NCBI RefSeq assembly: GCF_009725985.1
Contig: NZ_RCNR01000015.1
Location: forward strand, 1-64,000
Source: Zobellia amurskyensis
GTDB taxonomy: Bacteria; Bacteroidota; Bacteroidia; Flavobacteriales; Flavobacteriaceae
Reading direction: 5' to 3'
Length of the DNA: 64,000 bases
Part shown: positions 18,102 to 27,350 of the stretch, piece by piece
Layout of the letters: every line of letters begins with the position of its first letter
Position numbering within the stretch: position 1 is the first letter of the stretch
The notes under the pieces: model-generated
What the model saw: only the letters and a program-made list of their open reading frames with translations
Databases searched by the model: none
What the model was told of the DNA's origin: nothing
Translations under genes and position numbers: made by a program

Positions 18102-18608
18102 ATGAGCAGAGGATTTGTAAAAGAAGAAGATCAGGAAGAAATACCAATGGTTCCACCAAGGGCTGATTTGCCAATAGGAGCAACTAATTATGTAACAGAA
18201 AACGGGTTACTGAAGCTTCTAAACGAAAGAGAAAAATTGATAGGTGATAAGGAATTATCTCATCAGGACAACGAAAAAGAACAACGCATTGCCATCAACC
18301 TAATAAATTCTAAACTTCAATTATTAAGTGAGCGAATAACATCTGCCAAGGTAATACATCTAGAAGACCAGCCCAAAAATGAGGTACGTTTTGGAGCTCA
18401 AGTTTCATTGTTGATTGGTAATGCAAAATCGCCACAAGAGTTTCAGATTGTTGGTGTGGATGAGGCAAATATTTCTGAGAATAAAATCTCGTTTCTTTCT
18501 CCGATCGCTAGGGCCTTAATTTCAAAAAAAGTTAATGATGTGGCTACACTCCAAATAGGAAAAGAAGACCGTTTATTTAAAATCGTAGGTGTACGTTATG
18601 ATAAATAG
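18102..18608 (+). CDS. GreA/GreB family elongation-factor-like protein
   Basis: A 168-residue protein with the GreB-like opening MSRGFVKEEDQEEIP and PPRADLPIGATNYVT, a helical middle and a C-terminal Gre FKBP-like domain (residues about 95-168, SLLIGNAKSPQEFQIVGVDEA to FLSPIARALISKKVND). Gre factors stimulate transcript cleavage in stalled RNA polymerase. The N-terminal coiled coil is shorter and the acidic tip is less obvious than in GreB, so it may be a polymerase-binding relative rather than a cleavage factor. Single gene. Confidence 0.85.
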   Translation: MSRGFVKEEDQEEIPMVPPRADLPIGATNYVTENGLLKLLNEREKLIGDKELSHQDNEKEQRIAINLINSKLQLLSERITSAKVIHLEDQPKNEVRFGAQVSLLIGNAKSPQEFQIVGVDEANISENKISFLSPIARALISKKVNDVATLQIGKEDRLFKIVGVRYDK

Positions 18609-18775
18609 GGTAACATTCCACGAAATTAATTCTGTTTTCCAATCCATTTTATGAATTAAAATACCGTTTAAAGCCTCTTATTATCAGGTTAATATCACCT
18701 ATAGCAAAAAACGCAAAATTTAACCTAAGTGGTTAAAAATAAAGACGTAGCTTCGCCGCTTCAAAAATTGGGTCT

Positions 18776-19225
18776 ATGAAACGCATTAGTCAGTACAAGA
18801 AGTTGTTTGGAATTGAAAAAGAGATTGAACTTAAGGCACTTAAGTCAACCTACCGTAATTTGGTAAAAGAATGGCATCCAGATAAGTTTCAAGAGGGAGA
18901 TGCTAAACGCGAAGAGGCCGAAGTTAAGAGTCGTGCTATTATTGATGGTTACCATTTTTTAGTGAGCATAGCTCCTGAAACTATTGCGGCTAATTTAGAT
19001 GCATATAATGAAACCATTAACAATGCGGGTATTGCTGATTATGTGCATAAAGGCATGTTATTGGAAATTACTTTCTTGGACGGTACTACCTATGAGTATT
19101 TTGGGGTTACCAAAGCTATTTACATTAAAATGGTGAATTCAAACAAATTGAACCGTTTTGCTAAACGTAGCATCTATCCAAACTATATATACAGAAAATC
19201 TAAACGTACGCTTCAAGAAGCATAA
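18776..19225 (+). CDS. DnaJ-domain protein with KTSC domain
   Basis: A 149-residue cytoplasmic protein. Residues about 5-65 form a J-domain with the HPD tripeptide in KEWHPDKFQ, needed to activate Hsp70. Residues about 82-140 (LEITFLDGTTYEYFGV, then YIKMVNSN and NRFAKRSIYPNYIY) match the KTSC domain, a short module of unknown function often tied to RNA or translation proteins. The combination would recruit DnaK to the KTSC partner. It stands alone, upstream of two RNA helicases. Confidence 0.85.
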   Translation: MKRISQYKKLFGIEKEIELKALKSTYRNLVKEWHPDKFQEGDAKREEAEVKSRAIIDGYHFLVSIAPETIAANLDAYNETINNAGIADYVHKGMLLEITFLDGTTYEYFGVTKAIYIKMVNSNKLNRFAKRSIYPNYIYRKSKRTLQEA

Positions 19226-19306
19226 ACGTTACTTTTTATAGGATTACGATATAAGGGCTTGTTTTCAGAGCCCTTTTTCAGTTAATTAGAACATCACTTT
19301 ACCCTG

Positions 19307-19333
19307 TTTTCATACTACGTGTGATTATCTTTG
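19307..19333 (+). promoter_or_regulatory. Bacteroidota-type promoter for the first DEAD-box helicase
   Basis: TATCTTTG at 19326-19333 fits the TAnnTTTG -7 element, with a T-rich -33-like patch near 19307-19310. It lies 14 bases before the ATG, implying a very short leader. Confidence 0.5.
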
Positions 19334-19347
19334 CTTAAAATTATATT

Positions 19348-20679
19348 ATGTCTAAATCATTTTCCGCTTTAGGAATCAACGAACAAGTACTCCAAAGTTT
19401 AGCAGAATTAAAGATTTCCGTTCCTACGGATATTCAAAAGAAAACCATTCCTATTTTATTGAAGCAAAAGGAGGATGTAGTGGCCTTGGCTAAAACGGGT
19501 ACGGGAAAAACTGCAGCTTTTGGTTTGCCATTACTTCAGTTGATAAAAACGGAAAATACAGATGTACAAGCGGTAATACTATCGCCAACACGGGAATTGG
19601 GGCAGCAGATTTATGAGAACCTTGTTTCTTTTGCTGCGCATAGTCCGGCTATTTCTATTGCTTCCGTTTGTGGTGGTATCCCTATAAAACCTCAAATAGA
19701 ACGTCTAAAGGAGCCTACGCATATCATTGTAGCCACACCCGGAAGATTGATAGATTTAATTCAGCGTAAGGCGGTAAGCATTAAAAAACTGAAGTTTTTG
19801 GTGTTGGATGAAGCTGATGAAATGGTAACCGCATTAAAAACGGACTTGGATACTTTAGCCGATGAGATGCCAAAATCTAGGCGTACGCTATTGTTTACCG
19901 CTACTATGCCGGGAACGGTAAAGCAATTGGTGCAAAACTATATGTCCAAACATGTGGTTCACTTAGAAGCGGATATGGCACAAATGGGCCACCAAGGTAT
20001 TGATCATAAATATATTGTTGTTGAGCCTATTGAAAAGCTAGAAGTATTGCTTCACTTTTTGAATACGAAAGAAGGCGAACGTGGAATTATTTTCTGTAAG
20101 ACCAAAGCAGCGGTAAATAAACTAGCTAAGAAATTGGCTATCAATAAATTTTCTTCAGGTTCTATTCATGGTAGTCTTTCGCAAGGTATCCGTGATCGGA
20201 TAATGGGTCAGTTTAGAGAAGGTTTTATAGATATTCTGGTGGCTACGGATCTAGCCGCTCGTGGTATTGACGTAAAGGAGATTTCGTATGTGGTCAATTA
20301 CCACCTTCCGGACACGTACGAAGCTTATGTGCACCGTAGTGGCCGTACAGCCAGGGCAGGGGCAAAGGGACTTTCATTAAGTATCATCCAAGAAGAGGAA
20401 CGTGCTGATATTCCTGAATTTGAAAAAGAACTCGGACTCGTTTTTAATGAGCTGAAAAAGCAAGATGCCCAAGATAGGGAAGAAACCAATTTAGTGCTTT
20501 GGGCCAAGAAAATATTCAAGACCAAGCCTAACCGAACGGTTCCGGTAGAAACCAAAGAAAAAATTAAGACTATTTTCCATCATTTAACAAAAGAAGAATT
20601 GATAGAAAAAGTACTGGCCGATCATTTAATGCAACACACGGTTGCTAGTCCAAAAATGGAGGTTCCACAAAAGAAATAA
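19348..20679 (+). CDS. DEAD-box ATP-dependent RNA helicase
   Basis: A 443-residue DEAD-box helicase with all core motifs: Q-motif with FSALGINEQVLQSL and PTDIQ, Walker A AKTGTGKT, PTRELGQQ, VLDEADEM, FTATMP (motif III with T in place of S), FCKTKAA, VATDLAARGIDV and HRSGRTARAG. The C-terminal extension (about residues 370-443) is lysine-rich. It unwinds RNA duplexes in ribosome assembly or mRNA decay. The next helicase gene starts 5 bases after its stop. Confidence 0.95.
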   Translation: MSKSFSALGINEQVLQSLAELKISVPTDIQKKTIPILLKQKEDVVALAKTGTGKTAAFGLPLLQLIKTENTDVQAVILSPTRELGQQIYENLVSFAAHSPAISIASVCGGIPIKPQIERLKEPTHIIVATPGRLIDLIQRKAVSIKKLKFLVLDEADEMVTALKTDLDTLADEMPKSRRTLLFTATMPGTVKQLVQNYMSKHVVHLEADMAQMGHQGIDHKYIVVEPIEKLEVLLHFLNTKEGERGIIFCKTKAAVNKLAKKLAINKFSSGSIHGSLSQGIRDRIMGQFREGFIDILVATDLAARGIDVKEISYVVNYHLPDTYEAYVHRSGRTARAGAKGLSLSIIQEEERADIPEFEKELGLVFNELKKQDAQDREETNLVLWAKKIFKTKPNRTVPVETKEKIKTIFHHLTKEELIEKVLADHLMQHTVASPKMEVPQKK

Positions 20680-20684
20680 CAACC

Positions 20685-21998
20685 ATGGCCAATAGTATTA
20701 GAGAACAACAGGATATTTTAGAGAAATTAAAGATTTTTGCACTGAACCCTATGCAGGAGGAAGCGCTCGAGGTTATTGGCAAAACCACCAACACGGTTTT
20801 ACTTTCGCCAACAGGTACTGGCAAAACACTGGCTTTTCTTTTACCGCTTATAGATACTCTTGATCCTGAATGTCCTGAAGTACAGGCGTTAATTTTAGTG
20901 CCTTCTCGTGAATTGGCCATACAGATAGAACAAGTAGTCCGTAATATGGGTTCTGGTTTTAAGGTGAATGCGGTCTATGGCGGCAGACCTATGTCCAAAG
21001 ATAAAATTGAATTAAAGCACACACCTGCTATTCTAATTGGTACGCCAGGCAGGATAGCGGACCATTTTAGCAGTGACCGTTTTTCAAGGGCGAACATCAA
21101 GACGTTGGTTTTGGACGAGTTTGATAAGTCTTTGGAAACAGGTTTTGAGGGCGAAATGAGTGCTATTATACAGCTCCTTCCAAATCTTAATAAACGTATT
21201 TTAACCTCCGCTACACAGGGCGTTTCAATTCCAGGTTTTGTACGGTTGGATAAGCCAACGATTATCAACTACCTAGAGACACAGAAGGAATCCAAACTCG
21301 CCATTAAAACGGTAATATCACCGGATAAGGACAAGTTACAGACCTTGGTAGATTTGTTACGGCATATTGGTAGTCAACCGGGAATTATCTTTTGTAATTA
21401 CAAGGATAGTATTGAGCAAGTGAGTGCTTATTTGGATAAAAGCCGAATTAAATATGCTTGTTTTTCGGGTGGAATGGAACAAAGAGATAGAGAACGCTCT
21501 TTGATTAAATTCAGGAACGGTACTTGCCAAGTGTTGGTTGCAACGGATTTAGCGGCAAGGGGAATTGATATTCCCGAAATGAAATACATCATACACTATG
21601 AGCTTCCTAGGGCTGTAGAGGAGTTCACGCACCGTAATGGTAGAACGGCTCGTGTCAATTCAAAAGGAACAGCTTATGTGTTGCAGTGGAAACAAGAATA
21701 CGTACCCGAGTTTATTAAAGGGGCCGCAAAAGCGGATATTTCTCAGAAAGCACCGTTTAAATCCCAGTTTTGGGAAACCTTGTTTATCTCAGGAGGTAGA
21801 AAGGATAAAATTTCAAAAGGGGACATTGCCGGTCTTTTCTTTAAACAAGGTGGCATCAATAAAGACCAATTAGGCGTTATTGAGTTAAAGCAAGATTGTG
21901 CGTTTGTTGCTGTTCCTTTGTCCATTTCGGGTCAATTGGTTCAAAAACTTAATAACTCCAGATTGAAGAATAAAAAGGTTAGGGTGACGGTTTTATAA
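20685..21998 (+). CDS. DEAD-box RNA helicase with DbpA-like RNA-binding domain
   Basis: A 437-residue helicase with Walker A SPTGTGKT, VPSRELAIQ, motif II VLDEFDKS (DEFD instead of DEAD), TSATQG, CNYKDS, VATDLAARGIDI and HRNGRTARV. The C-terminal 70 residues (ISGGRKDKISKGDIAGLFFK to RLKNKKVRVTVL) match the DbpA RNA-binding domain, which in E. coli DbpA targets 23S rRNA hairpin 92. A role in large-subunit ribosome assembly is likely. Co-transcribed with the preceding helicase. Confidence 0.93.
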   Translation: MANSIREQQDILEKLKIFALNPMQEEALEVIGKTTNTVLLSPTGTGKTLAFLLPLIDTLDPECPEVQALILVPSRELAIQIEQVVRNMGSGFKVNAVYGGRPMSKDKIELKHTPAILIGTPGRIADHFSSDRFSRANIKTLVLDEFDKSLETGFEGEMSAIIQLLPNLNKRILTSATQGVSIPGFVRLDKPTIINYLETQKESKLAIKTVISPDKDKLQTLVDLLRHIGSQPGIIFCNYKDSIEQVSAYLDKSRIKYACFSGGMEQRDRERSLIKFRNGTCQVLVATDLAARGIDIPEMKYIIHYELPRAVEEFTHRNGRTARVNSKGTAYVLQWKQEYVPEFIKGAAKADISQKAPFKSQFWETLFISGGRKDKISKGDIAGLFFKQGGINKDQLGVIELKQDCAFVAVPLSISGQLVQKLNNSRLKNKKVRVTVL

Positions 21999-22199
21999 GA
22001 ATTAAGGTTGATAAAGCACATCTTATCGAATAAAAAAAAGAAATTTCATTTTACAGATTTCTCCTATAAAACCTCGTTTACTAGATAATAACGCATCAAA
22101 ATAGCATGAAACACATGGTATTTAGCTGAATGTGTTCTAAATTAAGCGAATACTTGAAAGTTTGACTTGTAAGAAGTTGAAAATAAGTGAATTAAAATG

Positions 22200-22229
22200 T
22201 TGAATGTCAAAAAAATGGTAGCATCTTTG
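22200..22229 (+). promoter_or_regulatory. Promoter of the cold-shock gene
   Basis: TTG at 22200-22202, a 19-base spacer, then CATCTTTG at 22222-22229, one base off the Bacteroidota TAnnTTTG -7 element. The start codon lies about 38 bases further on. Confidence 0.65.
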
Positions 22230-22266
22230 CGGCATAATAAGTACTATAAATTTTAATTACATTACA

Positions 22267-22458
22267 ATGAGTAAAGGAACAGTAAAATTTTTCAATGATA
22301 CTAAAGGTTTTGGTTTTATCACTGAAGAAGGCGTAGAAAAGGATCACTTTGTACACGTATCAGGTTTAGTAGACGAAATTCGTGAAGGCGATGAAGTTGA
22401 ATTTGATCTACAAGAAGGTAACAAAGGATTGAACGCAGTGAACGTAAAAGTTATCTAA
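22267..22458 (+). CDS. cspA: Cold-shock domain protein
   Basis: A 63-residue single cold-shock domain with both nucleic-acid-binding motifs: KGFGFITEEG (RNP1) and DHFVHVSGL (RNP2, with V in place of the usual second F). It binds single-stranded RNA or DNA and melts RNA structure, in line with the helicases around it. A Bacteroidota promoter precedes it and a strong terminator follows, so it is a monocistronic unit. Confidence 0.96.
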   Translation: MSKGTVKFFNDTKGFGFITEEGVEKDHFVHVSGLVDEIREGDEVEFDLQEGNKGLNAVNVKVI

Positions 22459-22478
22459 TACATATACTTTAAGTTTTA

Positions 22479-22509
22479 AAAAAGCCCATCTTAATTGATG
22501 GGCTTTTTT
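22479..22509 (+). terminator. Rho-independent terminator after cspA
   Basis: aagcccatc (22482-22490) pairs with gatgggctt (22497-22505), followed by a run of T residues. The remaining bases to 22829 hold no gene I can support; they must include the start signals of the next gene. Confidence 0.9.
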
Positions 22510-22829
22510 TTGTGCCCAAAAGTTGTATCCGTAGCGCTTGTCAAACTATATGCAACTGCGGCATTAATAACCCAGGTTCTAAACTTAACCGTTCTACAAG
22601 CCGGTATGGTTATCAGGTGATTTCTCTTCGTATGCGCCTTTTATTATGCCATAATTTGAAAATACCATGGTTTTTTACGTCTATAAAATCTCCCAATTCA
22701 TAGATTGAAAACCTCTGCTCGTCTAGTTTGCAATGAAAAAAGGGCTAGGAAATTAAACCAAGATTAAAAATTTGCATCAAAGTAGTGATCGTTAAAATCA
22801 AAGTTTAATTTTTTTAAATCCTACTAATT

Positions 22830-23417
22830 ATGAAAGCAAATATTAAAACATACGTATTGTCCTCGGTTTTGTTAGTCGCATTTGTGGTATCTACTAATGC
22901 TCAAACACGTAAGCGTACTACAACTACCACTAGAACAACTACCACGATAGCTAAAAGTGTCCCCAATAGAGTTTCCAGTAGAAGGGTGGAATACAAAACC
23001 CCAAAGAAGAAAGTGGTTTCCGTAAGATCAGTGCCTAATAAAACGGTAATCAGGCACCAAGGGCAGAGTTATTATTACTCAAACAATAAATTCTATACTT
23101 CGTCTAGAGGTCGTTATATCGTAATTGCTCCTAAAATTGGTTTTAGAATAAAGACGTTACCTTCAAATTATTCTAGAGTTCGCTTTAACAACCAGGTATA
23201 TTACAATGTAAGCGGTACATTCTATACACTCAACAATACGGAGTATGAAGTGGTAGAACCAGAAATAGGCACCTTAGTTTATGAGTTGCCGGACGGTCAC
23301 GAAAAAGTAACCATAGATGGACAAACCTATTATGAGTATGCCAATATTCTTTATGAAAAAGTTCAAGTACAGGGTACAAGGGCTTATGAGGTTGTAGGTA
23401 TTGTAGAAATGGAATAA
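22830..23417 (+). CDS. DUF6515-like secreted repeat protein
   Basis: A 195-residue exported protein: signal peptide ending at TNAQ, a basic Thr-rich linker (residues about 26-65), then repeated units of the type QSYYYSNNKFYTS, QVYYNVSGTFYTL and QTYYEYANILYEK, each followed by a strand with P/xIG and LP. This repeat arrangement matches DUF6515 proteins of Bacteroidota as I recall them. Function unknown; probably a periplasmic or envelope beta-rich protein. A terminator follows. Confidence 0.75.
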   Translation: MKANIKTYVLSSVLLVAFVVSTNAQTRKRTTTTTRTTTTIAKSVPNRVSSRRVEYKTPKKKVVSVRSVPNKTVIRHQGQSYYYSNNKFYTSSRGRYIVIAPKIGFRIKTLPSNYSRVRFNNQVYYNVSGTFYTLNNTEYEVVEPEIGTLVYELPDGHEKVTIDGQTYYEYANILYEKVQVQGTRAYEVVGIVEME

Positions 23418-23444
23418 GTATTTGTTATTCCCCCGTTTTATGTA

Positions 23445-23480
23445 AAGAGCGCTTACAGTTGGTACTGTGGGCGCTCTTTT
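23445..23480 (+). terminator. Rho-independent terminator
   Basis: aagagcgc (23445-23452) pairs with gcgctctt (23471-23478), with an inner acag/ctgt helix, followed by T residues. Confidence 0.85.
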
Positions 23481-23655
23481 GTTATTTGGTCTTAGATGAA
23501 ATTGTGTAAGTTATTCGGTGATTAAAGAATGATTGAGGGCTATTCGGTACAAAATAAATAGATGTATTTGCATAAAGCACAGCGAATAAAGATGTAATTT
23601 CGCGCGGCGTAAAATAGACATTCAATAGGTCGATTATACAGATAAAATAGGTGGA

Positions 23656-25206
23656 ATGATGAGTGAAGAATTGGATGATTCTCAAGAGGTTTCTTTAGAC
23701 GAAGTAAAACAAGCGATTGCCGTTCTAGAGCGATTGGTAGCGGATACCAATCAGATATTTGAAATTCCTAAAGCCCAACGTACTGCTTTGATAAAGGCCT
23801 CAGGGCAATTATCGCGTCCAAGTCGCGAAGAGTTCTCCCGTAGAAAAAAAGATGCCAAAAAAGCGGCCAAGCGCAAGCAGGCGGCCAAGGATAAAAATGC
23901 TCGTAACCAAACGGGAATTAGGTATGCACGTGAAGCTTCGGTTTTTGTAGCGCCTAAATTATTGGCTGCTGCGGATCTTGCTCAGAAAGAGATACCTGAT
24001 TTGGAATCACCTCGCGATTGCTACGTCTGTAAGACCAAATTCACGAAACTCCATCACTTTTATGATACCATGTGTACGGAGTGTGGAGACCTTAATTATG
24101 CCAAACGTTTCCAAACGGCCGATGTAAAAGGACAGGTAGCGGTTATTACCGGATCACGTCTTAAAATTGGCTATCATATTTCCCTAATGTTGTTACGTGG
24201 TGGTGCTACCGTAATTGCTACCACACGTTTTCCAGTAGATTCCGCTTTACGTTTTTCTAAGGAGGAAGATTTTACGGAATGGGGCCACCGACTTAAAATA
24301 CACGGACTGGATCTAAGACACATTCCCAGTGTGGAGATTTTCTGTAACTACATTGAGCAGAATTATGAGAAATTAGATATTCTCATTAATAACGCTGCAC
24401 AAACGGTACGCCGTCCTGCAGGTTTTTATTCGCATTTAATGCAGAATGAAGAAAGACCTTTTGAGAGCCTTCCTAAATTTGCACGAGGTGTATTGGCGGA
24501 CCATATGGCGTGTTTGGACGAATTGAATACCTTAACGACCACCGCTTCATCCAATAAAAATATGCCAGTTTCATGGCACGGCCCAGAACCTGGTATTGGG
24601 TTAAGGTCTTCTGCTAAGTTATCTCAGATTCCCTATAGTTTTGATGCAACCTTAGTTGCTAAGGAAGTATTTCCGGAAAGTCAACTGGATGCGGATTTAC
24701 AACAAGTAGATTTACGTAAGACCAACAGCTGGCGACTAAAACTGGGCGAAATAGAAACTACCGAAATGGTAGAGGTGCAATTGGTGAATTCCGTAGCGCC
24801 GTTTGTACTGTGCAACCGACTTTCCGAAATCATGAAAAAGGAAAATACGGGTCAGAAGCACATTATAAATGTAACGGCAATGGAAGGTAAGTTTCATCGG
24901 TTTTTTAAGGAATCGCGTCACCCACATACCAATATGGCCAAGGCCGCTTTAAATATGTTAACGCATACCGCTTCCGGCGATTTGGCAAAATATGGCATTT
25001 ATATGAATGCCGTAGATACCGGTTGGGTTACGGACGAAGATCCTGCGGAACTGGCCAAAAAGAAACAGGAAGTCCACGATTTTCAGCCACCGTTAGATAT
25101 AGTTGATGGTGCCGCTAGGGTAGTAGACCCACTTTTTGATGGTATCAATACCGGAAAACATTGGTGTGGAAAGTTCCTGAAGGATTACTTCCCTATTTCT
25201 TGGTAA
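23656..25206 (+). CDS. SDR-family Rossmann protein with N-terminal zinc ribbon
   Basis: A 516-residue protein. Residues 1-90 are helical and very basic ([14 protein letters not shown]). C122, C125, C140 and C143 form a CxxC...CxxC zinc ribbon. From about residue 158 an SDR domain follows: [12 protein letters not shown] (cofactor loop), DILINNAA, then MNAVDTGWV. The YxxxK catalytic site is altered: the segment reads HTNMAK, so the usual tyrosine is threonine and the preceding serine region is NVTAMEG. It may bind NAD(P) without classic dehydrogenase activity. The basic tail and zinc ribbon suggest nucleic acid or ribosome binding (inferred). Confidence 0.85.
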   Translation: MMSEELDDSQEVSLDEVKQAIAVLERLVADTNQIFEIPKAQRTALIKASGQLSRPSREEFSRRKKDAKKAAKRKQAAKDKNARNQTGIRYAREASVFVAPKLLAAADLAQKEIPDLESPRDCYVCKTKFTKLHHFYDTMCTECGDLNYAKRFQTADVKGQVAVITGSRLKIGYHISLMLLRGGATVIATTRFPVDSALRFSKEEDFTEWGHRLKIHGLDLRHIPSVEIFCNYIEQNYEKLDILINNAAQTVRRPAGFYSHLMQNEERPFESLPKFARGVLADHMACLDELNTLTTTASSNKNMPVSWHGPEPGIGLRSSAKLSQIPYSFDATLVAKEVFPESQLDADLQQVDLRKTNSWRLKLGEIETTEMVEVQLVNSVAPFVLCNRLSEIMKKENTGQKHIINVTAMEGKFHRFFKESRHPHTNMAKAALNMLTHTASGDLAKYGIYMNAVDTGWVTDEDPAELAKKKQEVHDFQPPLDIVDGAARVVDPLFDGINTGKHWCGKFLKDYFPISW

Positions 25207-25218
25207 TATAGTTGTTGC

Positions 25219-25830
25219 TTAAGCCTTTACGGTTCTAGAATGCTCCATAAAGTGGTTCTCTAGACGCTCCAATTGCGGATGCGGTTTTTCGGCATAGATG
25301 ACAAACTGACTTTTCTTGATACTTGCTGCCATGGCGATCAGGCCGGTAGATTCTTTTTTGTTGGAAAGGAATTCGGCATCGTCCACACTCACTATTTTAA
25401 GCTCGGAAATACTAACGCCATTGGTCAAAAACAGGTTGTGCAATGTTTTTGGGGTGGTAATCAGAATATCTATACCCAAGTATATCTCGGACTTTTGCAC
25501 GTCTATATGCAGCTGCTCATAACTAGCGTATACTCGTAACGAACTGTATTTGGTGTATTCAATAAAGCTCTGATACAATTCTAGTACCTTCTCTTTGTTT
25601 TCTACCATAACCACCGCTCTTGGCGCATCTCCCACAGCCTCACATTTTAGCTTTTGCAAGGTGGTCAGGATTAAAGTTGTTGTTTTTCCGCTGCCTTTTT
25701 TAGCAAAAGCAAAGACATTGATGCCACTTTTTATTACGGGAATGCTACTTTTTTGAAAGGGTGTTGGCGTTTCTATTTCCAAACGCTCTAAATTCTCCAA
25801 TAAGTGCGGGTGTAATTTTTTAAATGGCAT
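25219..25830 (-). CDS. Stand-alone N-terminal RecA domain of a DEAD-box-like helicase
   Basis: A 203-residue protein equal to only the first RecA domain of a DEAD-box helicase: opening PFQKSSIPVI (Q-motif region), Walker A AKKGSGKTT, TTPKTLHN (Ib) and VDDAEFL in the motif II position instead of DEAD. Motif III and the whole second RecA domain are missing, and it ends cleanly at a stop. It is convergent with the SDR gene (12-base gap). Either a truncated helicase kept as a regulator or a decaying copy; the intact frame favours a functional product. Confidence 0.8.
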   Translation of the reverse strand: MPFKKLHPHLLENLERLEIETPTPFQKSSIPVIKSGINVFAFAKKGSGKTTTLILTTLQKLKCEAVGDAPRAVVMVENKEKVLELYQSFIEYTKYSSLRVYASYEQLHIDVQKSEIYLGIDILITTPKTLHNLFLTNGVSISELKIVSVDDAEFLSNKKESTGLIAMAASIKKSQFVIYAEKPHPQLERLENHFMEHSRTVKA

Positions 25831-26244
25831 ACGCTTTATCTACTAAAATTGTGGTTCTAAATCCAATGGGTTATAAAATGCAAAGATAGGCACAACCATT
25901 GGGTAAAGTGAAATCTGGGTGCTAACTTATTTTGAAAGCCCTTCTAAGTACATTCAATCCATAAAACTAGGAAGGCTGAATTTATTTATGTTAGGGTTTA
26001 TAATTTAAATTTATATATTTATCACCTGTTTTACTAGTACTACATATAAATTCGGGTCTTAACTAAAGACTATGCTCCAGTAGAGGGCTGCATTGAAGTG
26101 TCTAAACTTTAGTGTGCGGATATGTTCTTTCGAGATATATAATCACAAAATTTTAATTCGTAAGTCAACTGGAAAAAAACCAATTGATATTGCCTATACC
26201 TTGACTTCATCGTTTAAGGTAGGCGTAAATACTAGTGTGCTAAA
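25831..26244. other. Intergenic region between divergent genes
   Basis: About 410 bases, AT-rich. I see one imperfect hairpin just before the methyltransferase gene, gcctatacctt (26191-26201) with aaggtaggc (26216-26224), and no gene or RNA I can name. Confidence 0.5.
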
Positions 26245-27066
26245 ATGTATGACAAATCATTAATAAGCAGGGATATAGAGCTTTTCTACACCAATGCATC
26301 CGAAGAAACCAGACTGGAAAAAGGAATGGGGGTGTTTGAGTTTGAACGCATAAAATCGCTAATTGAAAAGTATATTGAAAACCCAGAATCCACGATAATA
26401 GATGTGGGCGGCGGTACTGGAAAGTATTCGGAATGGCTGGCAAGAAAAGGGCACCGTGTGCACATGATAGACCCGGTTCTCAAGCATATAGCATTGGCGG
26501 AAAATAGGTCGCATAAATTAAAGAACAAGTTTTCCGTTCATTTAGGCGAAGCTAGAAAACTGGACTTTCCGGATACATATGCGGATGTCATTATTTTGCA
26601 CGGTCCGCTGTACCATCTTCAAGAAAAGAAAGATAGGGAGGCGGCCATTCGTGAAGCTAAAAGAGTCCTGAAAAAGGATGGTGTAATCCTGGGCTTCGCC
26701 ATAAATTATTCGGCAACAACGCTGGTGGGGCTTTTAAACGGACTCATTCATAAGCCTAGTTTTTTTAATATGTGCAAAGAAGAGCTGCAAACAGGAATCC
26801 ATAACCCACCGCTTGATTTTCCTTGGCTCCTTGCGGAAGCCTATTATCACAAGCCAGATGAATTAAAGGCCGAATTTACGGAACAAGGATTTACGTATGT
26901 AAACACCCATGCCGTGGAAGGCATGGTTTGGCTGGATAAGGACTTCTTTGGCAGTATGACCAATGAAAAAAGGAAAAACAATTTACTGGAACTTATCAAT
27001 CTTACGGAAAACGATAGCAACCTTCTACCGTTCAGTCCGCATATGATGATAGCGGTTAAAAAATAA
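26245..27066 (+). CDS. Class I SAM-dependent methyltransferase
   Basis: A 273-residue soluble methyltransferase with motif I TIIDVGGGTGKYSEWLA, an acidic residue ending strand 2 (HMIDPV), LDFPDTYADVIILHGPLYHL (motifs II/III) and ALRVL-like AKRVLKKDG. The rest is a helical cap that sets the substrate. Nothing identifies the substrate (small molecule more likely than nucleic acid). A small gene follows 4 bases downstream. Confidence 0.88.
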   Translation: MYDKSLISRDIELFYTNASEETRLEKGMGVFEFERIKSLIEKYIENPESTIIDVGGGTGKYSEWLARKGHRVHMIDPVLKHIALAENRSHKLKNKFSVHLGEARKLDFPDTYADVIILHGPLYHLQEKKDREAAIREAKRVLKKDGVILGFAINYSATTLVGLLNGLIHKPSFFNMCKEELQTGIHNPPLDFPWLLAEAYYHKPDELKAEFTEQGFTYVNTHAVEGMVWLDKDFFGSMTNEKRKNNLLELINLTENDSNLLPFSPHMMIAVKK

Positions 27067-27070
27067 ATTG

Positions 27071-27292
27071 ATGGAAAATAAAGAAAGCTATTACTTGGCA
27101 TTAAGTGAAAATAAAGGGCGTTTTAATGAACTGGACCTTGGGGAGCAATTGGGTTTTACGGATGAATTGACCACAGAGATAATTACGCAACTCCTGTCCG
27201 AACATAAAATTGAATACTATGAAAATGGACACTGTAATTACAGAACCATGAAAGGGTTTAGAGGAAAGAATCGTAGAGTGTATTTGTATTAG
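27071..27292 (+). CDS. Small conserved-looking hypothetical protein, winged-helix-like
   Basis: A 73-residue basic protein starting at ATG 27071 (an in-frame TTG sits at 27068). The segment YYLALSENKGRFNELDLGEQ then LTTEIITQLLSEHKIEYYE reads like a short helix-turn-helix with a wing. I do not recognise a family. It lies 4 bases after the methyltransferase and is probably co-transcribed. Confidence 0.65.
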   Translation: MENKESYYLALSENKGRFNELDLGEQLGFTDELTTEIITQLLSEHKIEYYENGHCNYRTMKGFRGKNRRVYLY

Positions 27293-27350
27293 ACTACGAT
27301 GAAACCATTCTAATGCTTCGGTGTTTTCTTTGGCGCTGTATTTTAATTCC

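Noticed and set aside
22512-22703. 63-codon frame after the cspA terminator
   Set aside because: No signal, motif or plausible composition, and no start signals; taken as a chance frame.
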